Source: Curtobacterium flaccumfaciens (GTDB lineage: Bacteria > Actinomycetota > Actinomycetes > Actinomycetales > Microbacteriaceae). Taken from it: a DNA stretch of 64,000 bases. Within the stretch, counting starts at the first letter, position 1; the number at the start of each line of letters is the position of its first letter. Made by a program: the position numbers and the translations under genes. The stretch lies in contig CP121450.1 of NCBI GenBank assembly GCA_029689965.1, positions 992,001 through 1,056,000 on the forward strand, written 5' to 3'. The notes under the pieces were generated by a model. It did no database searches and was not told the DNA's origin. It saw nothing but the letters and a program-made list of their open reading frames with translations. Of the stretch, positions 48,929-59,819 are shown in pieces.

Positions 48929-51900
48929 ATGCACACCCAGACCAGACCGCCGCGCCGACTCCGCGTGCTCGGTGCAGCCGTCGCAGCACTCATCGGCCTG
49001 ACGTCGGCCATCGCCGGGACGGTGCCCGCCGTCGCTGCAGGTTCCAGCACGACCGTGTCCGGCGGCACGCTGGACTGGGGGTTCAAGAAGTCGTTCCGGA
49101 ACTACGTCCCCGCGGCCGGGCAATCGGCGACGGACGGTGCCACGAAGCAGACCGACGGGACCTTCCGGTTCACCGCTGCGGACGGCACGTACGACACGAG
49201 CACGCGGAAGCTCACCGTGAACGGGTCCGGGAAGGTCGTGTTCGACTACCGGGCGCACACGTTCGTGATCACCCTGAGCGATCCGACGATCGAGCTTACC
49301 CCGACCAGCGGCACGTTGACCGCGGGGGTGGACGTGAAGCTCGTCGACCCGACGACCGGTGCCACCACGTCCGACCCGGGCACGAAGCGCATCGCCTTCG
49401 CGACGATCGACGTCACGAAGGGCACCCGCGCCGTGACCGCGGGCGACTACTCGTGGACCGACCTGCCGACGTCGATCACGGCGGCCGGGGCCGCGGCCTT
49501 CGCGGCGGACATCACCGGCGGGAGCAACCCGACGCAGTTCTACTCGGCCGGGACGGCACTCGACCCGCTGTCGGTGCACGTGACCGGGAACTGGCCCGCC
49601 GAGGGCGCGGACGGCGACGGGGAGTTCAGCTCGCCCGGGTCCAGGGCCTCGTGACGACCGGCGTGCAGACGGCGGTGGGCGACACCGCCATCGGACGGGT
49701 CACGACCGTCCTCCGCGACACGAAGAACGGCCTGATCGTCGTCCAGGTGCCAGCCGCCGGATCCGCGAAGGCCAGCTACTTCGTCCTGGACGACGACGGC
49801 AAGCGCATCGCGGGGCCGATCGACCCGGGGGTCACGACGTCGAAGCCGAGCGTCGACCCGTCGACCGGCAACATCGTCGCCACCGCCTCGCTGCCCGCCG
49901 CCGAGTTCGGGGGACCGGCTCGAACGTCCAGGGCTACGTCGTGGTCGAGCGCGGTGCCGATGCCGCCTACCGGAACGTCGTGCACGTGAAGCCCTCGGTG
50001 GCCGTGCCCGCGGCCAAGGCCTTCTCGGTCGACCCCGCCGACGGCTCGATCCTCGCGCAGATCGCTCCGGCGGCCAACGGCGGCTCCGCCGGACTCCAGC
50101 GCGTGGCGGCCACCGACGCGGGTGCGTCGACATCGCTCGGCGCGAGTCCCGCCGGCGGCACCGTCCGTGCCGTCACCCGGACGGCGACGCTGATCGGATC
50201 GGTCGCCGGGTCGATCACGTCCGTCGGGGTGGACTGGACCGGGAAGCGCGCGGTCTCGTTCGACCAGGGCGCCGCGCTCGCCCACGTCGTCGACCTGACC
50301 AGCGGTGACTCCGTCGGCGACGTGCCGATCGGCGCGACGGCGTCCTCGGCCGCTGCCGGCGGGACCGTCGTCGACTCCCGTGGCCGGGCGTGGTGGAGCA
50401 ACGACGGCGACGCGAAGCTCCGTGCCGTCTCGCTGCGCGGGACCCCTGCGGTGACGACCACGATCGACCGCGACGGCGGAGCCGCGTACCTCGCCGTCGA
50501 CGAGTCCGCGAAACGCCTCTGGGTCGGCGCGTCCGGCAGTGCCGATGCCGGCAACGTCCTCCGCGCCTACCCGATCGACGGCAACACGGCCGGCACCCTC
50601 GCCGCCGAGTACGCACCGGGCAACGACTACACCGGAGACCCGTTCGTCCTCACCGCCGACGGCCGTGCGGTCCTCGGGGTGACCAACGCCGCGACGGACG
50701 CCGCCGATCAAGGCCTCCGGACGTTCGCGGTCGTCACGACGCCCGCGTTCACGAAGCAGCCCGCCGACGTCGCGGTCACGTTGACCGGTGCGACGAAGGC
50801 CGCTGACGGCACCGTGAGCGGGGCCGCCCCGGCCGAGGTCCGCTTCGCGGTCGCCGCGACCGGGTCGCCGACCCCGACGGTGCAGTGGCAGAAGAAGACC
50901 CCGTCCGGTTGGGCGGACCTGCAGGACGGCGCCTCGGTGACCGGTGCGAGGACGTCCACGCTGCACATCACCGCGACCGACGGGCTGAACGGGGACCAGT
51001 ACCGTGCGGTCGCCACGAACGGCATCGGCGACACCGTCGTCGGCCGGGTCGCGTCGACCACCGCGACCTTGCGCGTGACCGTGCAGGAACCGACCGCGCC
51101 GGACGGGAACGCAGGTGGTGCTTCCGGCGGCGCGACCGTCGTCGGTGCGGACGGGTCGATCACGGGCGCGAAGAACGCCCGCGGAGCCGCGACCAACGTC
51201 AAGCCCGCCACCGGCCTGCCGACCACGGGGGCCGGCACCACGCTCACCGTGAAGGGAACGGCGTTCTCGAAGAACACCAACGGCTCGGGACTGTACGTCC
51301 TGTTCGGCTACGTCACGAAGTACCCGAGCGCAGGAGGCTCCGCCGGGAGCGGCTACGACTACGTCCCGGGCGGCGGCAGCGCCGGCCAGGACGGCCAGGG
51401 CTTCGTCGCGTGGCCGGACAACACCGGTACCGGAGCGGCGGCGACGGCGAAGTTCAGCGGGACTGCGAACTCGGGGTTCACGCAGGGCGGCATCGTCGCG
51501 AAGGCCACCTTCACCGGCCAGTCGACCAAGCGCGTCGACTGCCTGTCCGGCACCGTGCAGTGCGGCATCATCACGATCGGTGCCCACGGGGTGCCGGACG
51601 CCGCACTCGAGACGTTCACCCCGGTGTACTTCGCCGGTCAGACCGTCCCGGCACACTGCCCAGCACGCCGACGACCGGCGGAACACGGACGGCACCACCG
51701 TCATCCAGCCCCCGGTCGTCCAGCTGCCGCCCACGTCGGTCGCGCCGACCATCCGGAACGCCGCCGCGGCGCGGCCCACGAACACGGCGAAGGCACCGTC
51801 CTCGGCCACGCCGCCCACCGCTCCCGCCGCCGACTCGGACGAGTTGCAGCGGAAGATCGATGCCGGTGAGATCGCCGTCGTGTCCGCCTCCGACGCGGGT

Positions 51901-52368
51901 CTGCCCGCGGAGGTCCACTCCGGCGACCAGCTCGAGTTCGCCCTCGACTGGTCGGGGAAGGACACGGGAGGAATCGTGTGGACCTACTCGGAACCCGTGC
52001 AGGCCGGTGACTTCACGGTCGCCGACGGACGCGCCGCCGGCACCGTCGACACGTCGGGACTCGAGGAGGGTGCCCACCACGTCGTCCTGGTCGGTGACCG
52101 CGGCACGGTCGTGGCGGTCCCGTTCACGGTGCAGGGTGCGGCGGCGGCCGATGGTGCCGGCGAGACGCAGACCGCTGCGGCGGCGTCGACCGACGGTGCC
52201 GGAGGGGGCATGTCGACCGAGACGCTGCTCCTGGTCGTGGTCGGGTTCCTGGCCGGGCTCGTGGTGCTCGCGATCGGCCTGGTCGTGCTGCTGCTGACGG
52301 GCGTGCTGCAGGTGCGGACCCGTCGGAAGGTCACCGCCCCGGCCGAGCCGCAGGTCGCCACCGCCTGA
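48929..52368 (+). CDS. htaA: HtaA-like haem-binding surface protein
   Basis: About 1147 aa after allowing for four missing bases (about 49638, 49908, 51650, 51686). Layout: signal peptide; HtaA domain (STTVSGGTLDWGFKKSFRNY onward, residues about 40-220); beta-propeller-like region (about 230-600); Ig-like domain (TPTVQWQKKTPSGWADLQDG); a Cys-pair domain (RVDCLSGTVQCGIITIGAHG) shared with the gene at 47260; linker; membrane helix (LLLVVVGFLAGLVVLAIGLV) and basic tail. HtaA domains capture haem from haemoglobin in Corynebacterium. Unusually modular for the family. Confidence 0.82.
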
Positions 52369-52540
52369 CGGACGCCGGCGTGTCCGCCCCGTCCTGTCCC
52401 CGGACTGGGCGGGTCGGCAGAGCGCGCAGGGTGGCGCGGACGATCTGGACGCGCGATGACCGTTCTGGTTCATGGTCTTCCGGGAACGGTGGACCAGGAC
52501 GGTCATCGAGCAGCGCCTGCCGTCCCCGGTCGCGGCAGCG

Positions 52541-53497
52541 TCAGCGTCCCGTGTCGAACACCGCGAGGACAGTGGACGCAGTCTTCGCGACGAGGGCGTC
52601 GTCGTACGCGGCGTCCGGATCGTTCTTCGTCGTGAGGACGGAGAGGACGATGGGCCCTCCGCCCGGACGCGACACGCGGGCGATGTCGTTCCGGATCCCA
52701 CCCGCGCCGCCGGACTTGTCCGCGACCGTCCACCCTGACGGTGCGCCGGCGCGGATGAGCGTGTCGCCGGTGGCGTTCCCGCTCATCCAGCGCTCGAGCA
52801 GCGCGGTGTCCGACGCATCGAGGGTGCGACCGTTCAGGAGCGCCGCGAGCGAGGCCGTGAACGCCGCCGGTGTGGTGGTGTCCTCGGTGCTGCCCGGTTC
52901 GATCGTGTTCAGCTCGGGTTCGTCGTGCACGACCTGCGTGGTCGCGTCGCCCAGCCCGGACAGGGCCTCGTCGAGCGCCTTCGGGCCACCGATCCGCTCG
53001 AGGACGAGGTTCAGCGCCGTGTTGTCGCTCTGCCGGACCGCGGCTTCCGCGAGTTGCGAGTACGTGAGCCCATCGGCCACGTGCTGCCCGGTCTCGGGGG
53101 AGTACCCGGCCCTGGCGACGTCCGCCGCCGACCAGTGCACGCGGGCCGCGCGCTCGGACCCGTGCACCGAGCGCAGGAACTCGCCGACGGCGAAGACCTT
53201 GAGCGTCGAAGCGTAGCCGAACCGCCGGTCGCCGCGGTACGAGAGGGTCTCGCCGGTCGCGGTGTCGGTCGCGACGACGCCGACCGTGGCGTCGTACTCC
53301 CGCTCGAGGGCGGCGAGGGACTTCGCGGCGGCGGCGCGGTCGGCCGCGGTGACCACGGGTGCGTGGCTCGGCGTCGGGGCCCCGGTGGTCGCGGCAGCCC
53401 TCGAGTGCGCCGCGCTGTGTGGTGCGCCGCTCGCACAACCCGTGATGACCAGGACGGAGGCCGCTCCCACGGCGAGGAACGAGAGGAGATGGCGCAT
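52541..53497 (-). CDS. bla: Class A beta-lactamase (serine)
   Basis: Intact 318-aa lipoprotein-type enzyme. Lipobox VITGCASG near residue 21; catalytic Ser in YASTLKVF (SxxK), RQSDNTALNLVL (SDN), EPELNTIEPG (ExxLN) and VADKSGGAGG (KSG). All four class A motifs are present, so it should hydrolyse beta-lactams at the outer membrane face. The start is the ATG at 53497. Likely a chromosomal enzyme, not part of the transposon 480 bases away. Confidence 0.92.
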   Translation of the reverse strand: MRHLLSFLAVGAASVLVITGCASGAPHSAAHSRAAATTGAPTPSHAPVVTAADRAAAAKSLAALEREYDATVGVVATDTATGETLSYRGDRRFGYASTLKVFAVGEFLRSVHGSERAARVHWSAADVARAGYSPETGQHVADGLTYSQLAEAAVRQSDNTALNLVLERIGGPKALDEALSGLGDATTQVVHDEPELNTIEPGSTEDTTTPAAFTASLAALLNGRTLDASDTALLERWMSGNATGDTLIRAGAPSGWTVADKSGGAGGIRNDIARVSRPGGGPIVLSVLTTKNDPDAAYDDALVAKTASTVLAVFDTGR

Positions 53498-53697
53498 GCC
53501 AGCACCCTTGCCCGGCGAGCTGAACCCACGCCGAACGTCTGGCGCCCTTCGCATCCGAGGACGCCGTGACGATCCGCCCGGGGTGGACAGTGCGGTCCAC
53601 CCGGGAGCATGATCGACCGCATCCACGTTTTCCGGACAGGGGAGATCACCGTGACAGTGCAGCGTGCGGACGTTCTGCGTCGCGAGGCAGCGGTCCG

Positions 53698-53967
53698 GTG
53701 ACGGGTCGGCATCGTGCCGAAGCGGCGGACCCGTTCGACCAGGGTGACGAGTGGTCGGACGCGCAGGAGTGGGCGTACTTGCCGGACGGCGACCCGCGCG
53801 CGATCACCGCTGCGGAGGCGCTCCTGGTCTCGCCGCTCGTCGTGCCCGGTTCGATGCGCTTCGCCATTGCACCGAACTCCGCCGACGAGTGCGACGTGGT
53901 GATCTGCTGGTACCAGGAGGTCACCGCGACGGGGACCATCCACCGCATGCGAGAGCTCTCTGCCTGA
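53698..53967 (+). CDS. Small hypothetical protein (89 aa)
   Basis: From the GTG at 53698: acidic start (AEAADPFDQGDEWSDAQEW), then LLVSPLVVPGSMRFAIAPNS and VVICWYQEVTATGTIHRM. Unknown family. Its stop lies 8 bases from the presumed transposon end at 53976, so it is the chromosomal gene next to the insertion and a candidate attachment-site gene. A short in-frame leader ORF (53651-53701) overlaps its start. Confidence 0.55.
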   Translation: MTGRHRAEAADPFDQGDEWSDAQEWAYLPDGDPRAITAAEALLVSPLVVPGSMRFAIAPNSADECDVVICWYQEVTATGTIHRMRELSA

Positions 53968-53975
53968 CGGCCCCC

Positions 53976-54080
53976 TGTCGTTTCTCGAGACAGGTGAGAC
54001 TCTTTCGCAGCGATGAGACCATGCGCTGCTTGAGAACGCCGGATTAAGGCGTTCCAGATTCTTCTCACCGGACGTGAGAC
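53976..54080. repeat. Putative transposon end with TGAGAC repeat array
   Basis: Begins TGTCGTTTCTCGAGACA. TGAGAC occurs at 53995, 54014 and 54075, TGAGA at 54031, CGAGAC at 53986, and an inverted GTGAGA at 54062-54067. Spacings of 17-19 bases over the first copies resemble TnsB binding sites at Tn7 ends, and the TGT terminus fits the family. No 5-bp duplication can be tested without the other end. Confidence 0.55.
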
Positions 54081-54109
54081 CTTCCGGGATGGCTGGTCAG
54101 GACGACGAA

Positions 54110-54143
54110 AACGACGGCGAAGCTGATGCGCTTCGCCGTCGTT
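54110..54143. terminator. Terminator of tnsABC-tniQ operon
   Basis: Perfect 14-base stem (54110-54123 with 54130-54143, arm AACGACGGCGAAGC) and a 6-base loop, 16 bases beyond the tniQ stop on the minus strand, followed on that strand by a short T-rich stretch (TTTCGTCGT). Confidence 0.85.
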
Positions 54144-54159
54144 CTCGTGTTGTTCGGTT

Positions 54160-55989
54160 CTAGTTGAGGATCCGGTCCTCGGGTTCGCATTCTGTGCAGC
54201 CGCGTGACTTCCGACGGTTCGGGACGCTCTGTTGCTTGACGTGTCCGAAGGCGCACTTCCACCAGTGCCGGTCGGTTCCAGCGAGCATGAACTCGGGCCG
54301 CTTGGGAGCGTTGCGGTAGTCGTGCCACTCGGTGACGAGGAGCGGATCGGTGGTTGCGAGGTCGTTGACTCGGAGGACCAGTCGCCGGCGGGAGCAGACC
54401 GAGCATCCGTAGCCCTGGACCTTCCGGTCGATGCGCTGCGGGTACCAGTGGGCGGCGCCGGTGGTGCACAGCCAGTAGACCGTGTCGTTGGAGCCGTGCG
54501 AGTAGTCCTCGGGCTGCTTGCCGTTGTTGCGGGTGGGTGCCACTGCGCGGCGATGTCAGGGTGCGTGTCGGCGAGGCTCGTGCGCGTGCTTCGGAGCCGA
54601 GCGCGGCGGCAGGGTTCGCAGCCGGAGCCTTGGCTGCGGTTGTAGAGGGACATCTTGTAGTGGTGTCCGCAGTCGGGGCAGATCCATTCGGGCTTGTCGC
54701 CGCTGCCGGCGCACATCTTGGTCGCCGGGTGACCTGCTTCGTAGGCCGGGTCGAGTTCGGCTGCGAGGCGGGGGTGGGTGGTGGTGAGGTCGTTGATGCC
54801 GGGGACGATGATGCGGTTGCTGCAGATGCCGCAGTTCGTGCCGCCCTGGGTCCGGTTGGATGCGGTTGCCCAGTAGACGTGTCGGTTGCGCGGGCACCGC
54901 CACGCGAGGCTGCGCCGGGCCGCGGCTTGGATGTTGTCTGCGGTGATGGTCCCGTTGAGAACTGGGTCGAAGCTCCTTGGCGATGTCGGGGTGGGTGGTT
55001 GCGAGGTCGTTGTAGCCGGGGGCGACGGCGCTGTTGGTGCAGACCGGGCATCGGCCCTTGCTGGAGTGCTGGTGTCCGTGGTCACAGATGACAAAGCCGC
55101 CACGGCCGATGCGGAAGCTGCTGCTGCGCTTGTCTTGTGCGTTGTACGACGCGAAGGGGATGACCTGGTGTGCGGTGATGTAGGCGTCGGCGAGGTGCTG
55201 CGGGACGGCGTGGTCGTGTTCCCATGCCAGTTCGTACGGTGTTGCCGTGACGACTGCGTGGCGGAGGGCCCAGAACGTCGGGCGGAAGTAACCCCACAGC
55301 GCCGCGATTACCGTCGTGGCGTTGCGGCCAGCAGGACCGGTTACAGCCTTGGCGAGGACAGCGTAGGCGTGGGCGTAGTCCGTGCCAGGGCGGAGGAGTT
55401 GCTCGAGGAACCGGCCGGTGGTCACGGCGGCGGCGATGTCGACGATGACGGTGAGGTCCGCGACATCACCGTTGCCGATTCGCGCGGTTGCGTTCCGGAG
55501 AACGTTGTAGAGGTGCGGGGTGAGTCGGCCGCTCTTCTGTAGCCGGTTGAAGCGGAGGGCTGCGCGGACGGTGATGACGTCGACGGTGCTCTGCCTGGTG
55601 GCGAGGTCGAGTCCGATCCAGCGACGGTGTCGGATGCACACGGGGCTCGTGAAGTCGGGTGCTTGCAGAACCGTTTCGCCCTTGGCGCAGAGAGTGCACA
55701 TCCGTCGGACGGTGCCGGCGTCCGGGCAGAGCTCGCAGCGGTGCTCGCCACCGTTGAGTTCGGCAGTGGAGAGCTGGGCACCGAAGCGGAGGTGTCGGCC
55801 GGTCTTCAGCTCGAGCACGTCCTGCCAGGCCAGGGTCGCCGTCTCAGCTTTCGCCGCGCGGAGTAGCTGCTTCTGGTGCGAATCGAGTTCGCGGTTCGCC
55901 GTCAGCAGTCGGCGCGTGTAGCTGGCTTCGGTCTCACGGTGCAGGGGCTTCACCGTCATCGGGTAGCGGCGGGTGAGGAGGTCGTTCAT
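54160..55989 (-). CDS. tniQ: TniQ/TnsD-like target selector with C-terminal zinc-ribbon array
   Basis: About 609 aa. Residues 1-110 are TniQ-like: PLHRETEASYTRRLL, then zinc motif CELCPDAGTVRRMCTLC with later CIRH. The middle is helical. From about residue 305 come roughly five 60-residue modules of the form W-C-x(2-4)-H/C ... R-x-G-x-C-x2-C ... NDLATTHPxxxxEW, as in CGICSNRIIVPGINDLTTTH and CSVCSRRRLVLRVNDLATTD, resembling the DUF4379-type zinc ribbon. An extra C at about 54972 and a missing C at about 54545 cancel. ATGA overlap with tnsC. Probably selects the target site for TnsABC; the repeat tail would read DNA. Confidence 0.82.
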
Positions 55990-57059
55990 GCTGCAATTCC
56001 TGCGAGGCGAGTCTTCTTACTGTTGGCGTTGCGGCTGACGCGGTGCGCGTAGGCAGCTTCAGCCGCGGCGTCGAGCTCCTGTGCGTCGAGCAGTGCCCGG
56101 TCGATGCATTCGTAGGCGATGCTCGGGTCGGTGATGGCGTCGGTGGCGGCGCCGGTGAGGAGGCGGCCGAGGCTGCCGATGGAGCCGTTGGTGCGGTCGT
56201 GGAGGTAGTCCGAGAGGGCGGCGAGCGAGCCGCGCTCGTGGTGGCGGAGCGGAAGCTGCTGTTCGAACGCCTTGACGATTCTCTTCCAGTCCTTTGCGTC
56301 TGTCTGGTTGCTGAGGTTGTACGGGCGCAGTTCTAGCAGGGAGAAGCGGCCGCCGATTTGCGCGCCGCGTTCGGTCGCGAGCATCTTCGTCACGTTGATG
56401 CCGGCGTAAACGAACGTCGCGGCGACGTCGTTGTGCAGGTTCTTCAGTAGGTCGTGGGATTCGCCGTTGCCCTGGGTGTGGCGGGCGAGGTTGTGGAGTT
56501 CGTCGATGACAACGAGTTGGGTGCCGGCGGCGTTGAGAAGGTCGACGACACGGTTACGGATGCTCATCGTCGTTTCGCTGCTGCTGACGGTGAGGCCGAA
56601 GAAGTCGGCGAAGGCGCGCATGAGGGACTTGCCGGTGGAACCGGCGGGCACCTCGATGTAGACCACGGGGATGCGGTTGTGTGCGCGGAAGTCGGGGAAC
56701 TGGGCCCCATAGGAGCGGTAGATGTGCCGCATGAGGCTCTTGCAGAGGGTGGTCTTGCCGAGGGTGGAGTTGCCGGAGATGACGAGTCCGGCGTGGCCGG
56801 AGTTCCGGCCGGCGTTCGCTGCGAACGCCTTTTCGAGCTGGGTGCGCGCCTTGGTGTAGTGCGGTGTGGCGAGGACGATGCCGCCGGACAGGTAGAGGAT
56901 GCGGGCTCGGTCGTGTACGGCCCGTGCTTCCGCCGTCAACGCTTCGTACGCGTGGTCGTCGAGTGCTGCGGGCGCTGTGGAGCTGCCGGAGAGGAATGCG
57001 TCGAGGGTCTCGAGGCGGTGGAGGGCCGCGGGGCGGTCGTCGCCGTGGAAGTGAATCAT
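55986..57059 (-). CDS. tnsC: TnsC/TniB-like AAA+ transposition regulator
   Basis: Intact 357-aa ATPase. Walker A VISGNSTLGKTTLCKSLM near residue 96, Walker B LVVIDELHNLARH near residue 188, sensor-type segment FVYAGINVTKML and a C-terminal helical lid. It links TniQ-marked target DNA to TnsB and controls target immunity in Tn7. Starts 12 bases after tnsB and overlaps tniQ by 4, so the complex is made from one message. Confidence 0.9.
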   Translation of the reverse strand: MIHFHGDDRPAALHRLETLDAFLSGSSTAPAALDDHAYEALTAEARAVHDRARILYLSGGIVLATPHYTKARTQLEKAFAANAGRNSGHAGLVISGNSTLGKTTLCKSLMRHIYRSYGAQFPDFRAHNRIPVVYIEVPAGSTGKSLMRAFADFFGLTVSSSETTMSIRNRVVDLLNAAGTQLVVIDELHNLARHTQGNGESHDLLKNLHNDVAATFVYAGINVTKMLATERGAQIGGRFSLLELRPYNLSNQTDAKDWKRIVKAFEQQLPLRHHERGSLAALSDYLHDRTNGSIGSLGRLLTGAATDAITDPSIAYECIDRALLDAQELDAAAEAAYAHRVSRNANSKKTRLAGIAA

Positions 57060-57071
57060 CGGTGGGTCGTT

Positions 57072-58973
57072 TCAGTCGAGGACGTAGATGACGTCGTCGT
57101 CGTCATCGTCGGAGGGGCCGGTGGAGTTGGTGGAGGGAAGGTCCGGTGCGGTTTCGATGGCCGTGTGCAGCGGCGCTCCGGCAAGTGCCGCGGTCACTGC
57201 GGCCACGTCGCTGCGGTCGTTGTCGGCGTCATTGAGGTCGAAGTCGTTGTCTTCGAGGTGCGGGTAGAAGTGCGCGTCTTCGTTGCGGACGGTGCACTCG
57301 ATCCAGCCGCCCTTCGGGTTGGCGACCCAGGCCTTCACAGGGTTGTAGGGGTCGAGCTTGACTTCGTGCCTGCCGTTGCGGCGGCGGATGTCCGACTTCG
57401 TGTTGCGGAGCGGGTCGAGTCCGTCGGAGTCGAACTGGCGGTAGTTGATGGTGATGCCGGTGTCGGTGACGTGCCGGTACATGGTGGGCAGCATCGCGAT
57501 GTAGTCGTCGGGGGTGAAGGTCGTTTCGAGATTGCTGGTCAGCGTCGAGGCGGCGGTGAACATCTGGTACGGCGTCAGCTTGCGTTCCGGGTGCATCAGG
57601 TCGCGCAGGCCGCCGTGCGGGCGATGGTTCCAGACCTTGAGGAACCAGTCATCGAGGAGTTCGTGGAGGGCGTAGATGTCCATGAGCTCTTCGCGCTCGA
57701 CCTCGTAGCCGCGGAACTCGGGGGATCGTCCGACGTATCCGTAGCGGTACTGCAAGAGGAGGGAGTCGATGCTGCCAAAGTTCCGCTCGACGAGCGGCTT
57801 ACTGGTTGGGGTGTGAGGCGCGCTGTAGCGGATGTCGACCCAGTGCATCTCGGCGGCGGCGCGGAACGCTTCCGAGACGAAGTCCTTCCCGTTGTCCATC
57901 ACGATGCAGCGGGGGTGCACGAACGGTCGCGACTGCTCGTACTCGCGGCGTTCCTCCGCGTCCATGAGCGTCACAGAGGGGTTCATCCGCTGCACCATCT
58001 CCCGGAACACGGTGTTGTCAGGGCGGTTCTGCGGCGGCGTCAGGGCCTGGGCGAGAAGTGCGACGTGGTCGACTGCCTTCCCGGCGACGAGGCGGAGGGT
58101 GAACGCGAGGACGAGGCGAGTGGCGCGGTCGAACAGCACCGTCAGGATGGGGCGGACGGGTTCGCCACTGGGCGACTTCACGAGGATGTCGAGGGTCGTG
58201 GAGTCGACCTGGACCTCGGCGCCGGGCAGTAGCTCCGTGCGAGTGTTGAAGACGCGTTTCGGCCGGTTCTCCAGTGACCGTCGGGTCGATGCGGAGCCGG
58301 TTGTGTGCTTGCCCTTGGTCAGCAGGTCGATGTAGCGGTACATCGTCGCGCTCGATGGCATGGCCGGAGCTTCGGAGCCGTGCCACTTCACGAGGTTCGC
58401 CGCTGTTTCGGCAATGAGGCGACTCTTCGTGCCGGTCGACCGGTTCTTCTGGTCCGCGATGACGGTGCACAGTGCGTCGTAGACGTCGGGGTTGATGTTC
58501 TTGAGCGGCGGGTCCGACCGCTGCGCCCGGCCATCAGCGAGCGCAGATGCACCATCCTCCCGCCAAGACTTGAGCTTGCGCATCACGGTGGCGCGGGATG
58601 CAGCCTGTCCGGTCGCCCGCAGCTCCTGCACCTTCGCCGCGACGCGCTCGTTCTGCGTTGTCTTCTCGATGTTGTACTCCGGACGGCGTTCGTCCCGGGC
58701 GGGGTTCACGCCGGTCTCGATTTCTGCGAGGTGGTCCGCCATCGTGACCGCGGCTGCTCTTGTCTTGTCTGGCAGGTTCTCGAATCGGCGGACGGTCTCG
58801 GGGAAGGTCTGTGGCAGACCGACGACCTGCTGGCTGACCTCTGCGATGTGCATGTCCTGGGTCTCACTCGTGGCGGTGTTGCGGAGGCGGATGACGCTGC
58901 CCGAGCGGGCGACGAACTGGTAGGTGCTGCCGTCGCGGAACTCGATGGGGTCGTCGACGTTGATGCTGGTCAT
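57072..58973 (-). CDS. tnsB: TnsB/TniA-like DDE transposase
   Basis: Intact 633-aa transposase. N-terminal winged-helix domains (residues about 60-210), integrase core with Asp in AEVQVDSTTLDIL (about 256), Asp in IVMDNGKDFVSEAF (about 359) and Glu in KPLVERNFGS; 35 residues separate the last two, the classic D,D(35)E spacing. A Mu-transposase C-terminal beta domain follows, then an acidic tail (PSDDDDDDVIYVLD) that may bind TnsC. It cuts and joins the 3' ends. Overlaps tnsA by 4 bases. Confidence 0.93.
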   Translation of the reverse strand: MTSINVDDPIEFRDGSTYQFVARSGSVIRLRNTATSETQDMHIAEVSQQVVGLPQTFPETVRRFENLPDKTRAAAVTMADHLAEIETGVNPARDERRPEYNIEKTTQNERVAAKVQELRATGQAASRATVMRKLKSWREDGASALADGRAQRSDPPLKNINPDVYDALCTVIADQKNRSTGTKSRLIAETAANLVKWHGSEAPAMPSSATMYRYIDLLTKGKHTTGSASTRRSLENRPKRVFNTRTELLPGAEVQVDSTTLDILVKSPSGEPVRPILTVLFDRATRLVLAFTLRLVAGKAVDHVALLAQALTPPQNRPDNTVFREMVQRMNPSVTLMDAEERREYEQSRPFVHPRCIVMDNGKDFVSEAFRAAAEMHWVDIRYSAPHTPTSKPLVERNFGSIDSLLLQYRYGYVGRSPEFRGYEVEREELMDIYALHELLDDWFLKVWNHRPHGGLRDLMHPERKLTPYQMFTAASTLTSNLETTFTPDDYIAMLPTMYRHVTDTGITINYRQFDSDGLDPLRNTKSDIRRRNGRHEVKLDPYNPVKAWVANPKGGWIECTVRNEDAHFYPHLEDNDFDLNDADNDRSDVAAVTAALAGAPLHTAIETAPDLPSTNSTGPSDDDDDDVIYVLD

Positions 58974-59819
58974 GGGAGGGTCCGTTCGATGAGCGTGCGG
59001 TCGGAGATGGGGGCGGTGAGGTCGAGGCTGAACAGGCCGCTCCAGATGAGGTGGTACAGACCGGCGCGGCCGCGAGCGAGGTCATCGGGAGTGAGCAGCC
59101 GAGCGACGTCGCGGAGACGAAGCGGCCGATGCAGCGCGTCGACCGCTCGGCTCACGTCCTGCGGCAGAGGCCGGTAGCCGTGGTGCTTGAATCCGGCTAT
59201 CCACGACAGGTTCACGTCGACCTGGCGAGGCAGCTCGTGGTGGACCTCGTAGTGGAAGCCAACGTGCTCGCAAAAGGCGCGAGTCTTCGCGAACTGCTCC
59301 TGGAACTTCGGGATGTACTTCTCCGGCTTCACATCGCGAAGCACCTGACGGTGATCGCTGTGCAGCGTCAGCAGGTCCGGCGTGTGCGACGTGCCGTCCG
59401 CGAAGTCGATGCGCATCGGTTGCGCGCTGAGCGCGACGACGTCTTCTCGCATGTCGAGCCACCGCATCACCTGCCCCTCGAGCTGCGATTCATGCCAGAC
59501 GTGCTTCCTGGCGCCGGTGAAGAAGTAGAGGCCGTGGATGTTTTTCTGGCGCGGGTACCGGTGCGGCTGTCGGAAGAGCGCAACGTCGTAGAGCTTCTCG
59601 ATTGAGCAGGTCCGAGTTCGCGGGCGCCGTCCTCGGGCGGGCTCGCTCCACGTTCGGCATCCACGTGACAGTCGCCGGCAGCGCGAGCGCCGAGGTATCC
59701 GCAGGACTGAGCGTGCGCTGCGGCGAACTCTTCCTCGGCGTGGAAGGCCGTGGGCGCCTGAGGTCGCGCGAACCGAAGGCCAAGGCCGGGTTTACGGGGG
59801 TTGCGAGGGTCATGTCCAT
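58970..59819 (-). CDS. tnsA: TnsA-like transposon-end endonuclease
   Basis: About 282 aa (Tn7 TnsA is 273). Start taken as the ATG at 59819 (MDMTLATPVNPALAFGS). An extra C at about 59590 in AGAGCTTCTC splits the frame; the join reads DLLNRELYDVALFRQPHR. Restriction-like active site: Glu in SQLEGQVMRWLDM, Asp in SHTPDLLTL, and Lys in LRDVKPEKYIPK. A C-terminal winged-helix region follows. It cuts the 5' strands so that, with TnsB, the element leaves the donor cleanly. First gene of the operon. Confidence 0.85.

Noticed and set aside
52541..53497. Beta-lactamase as cargo of the Tn7-like element
   Set aside because: It lies outside the presumed end at 53976, with a further chromosomal-looking gene between them.
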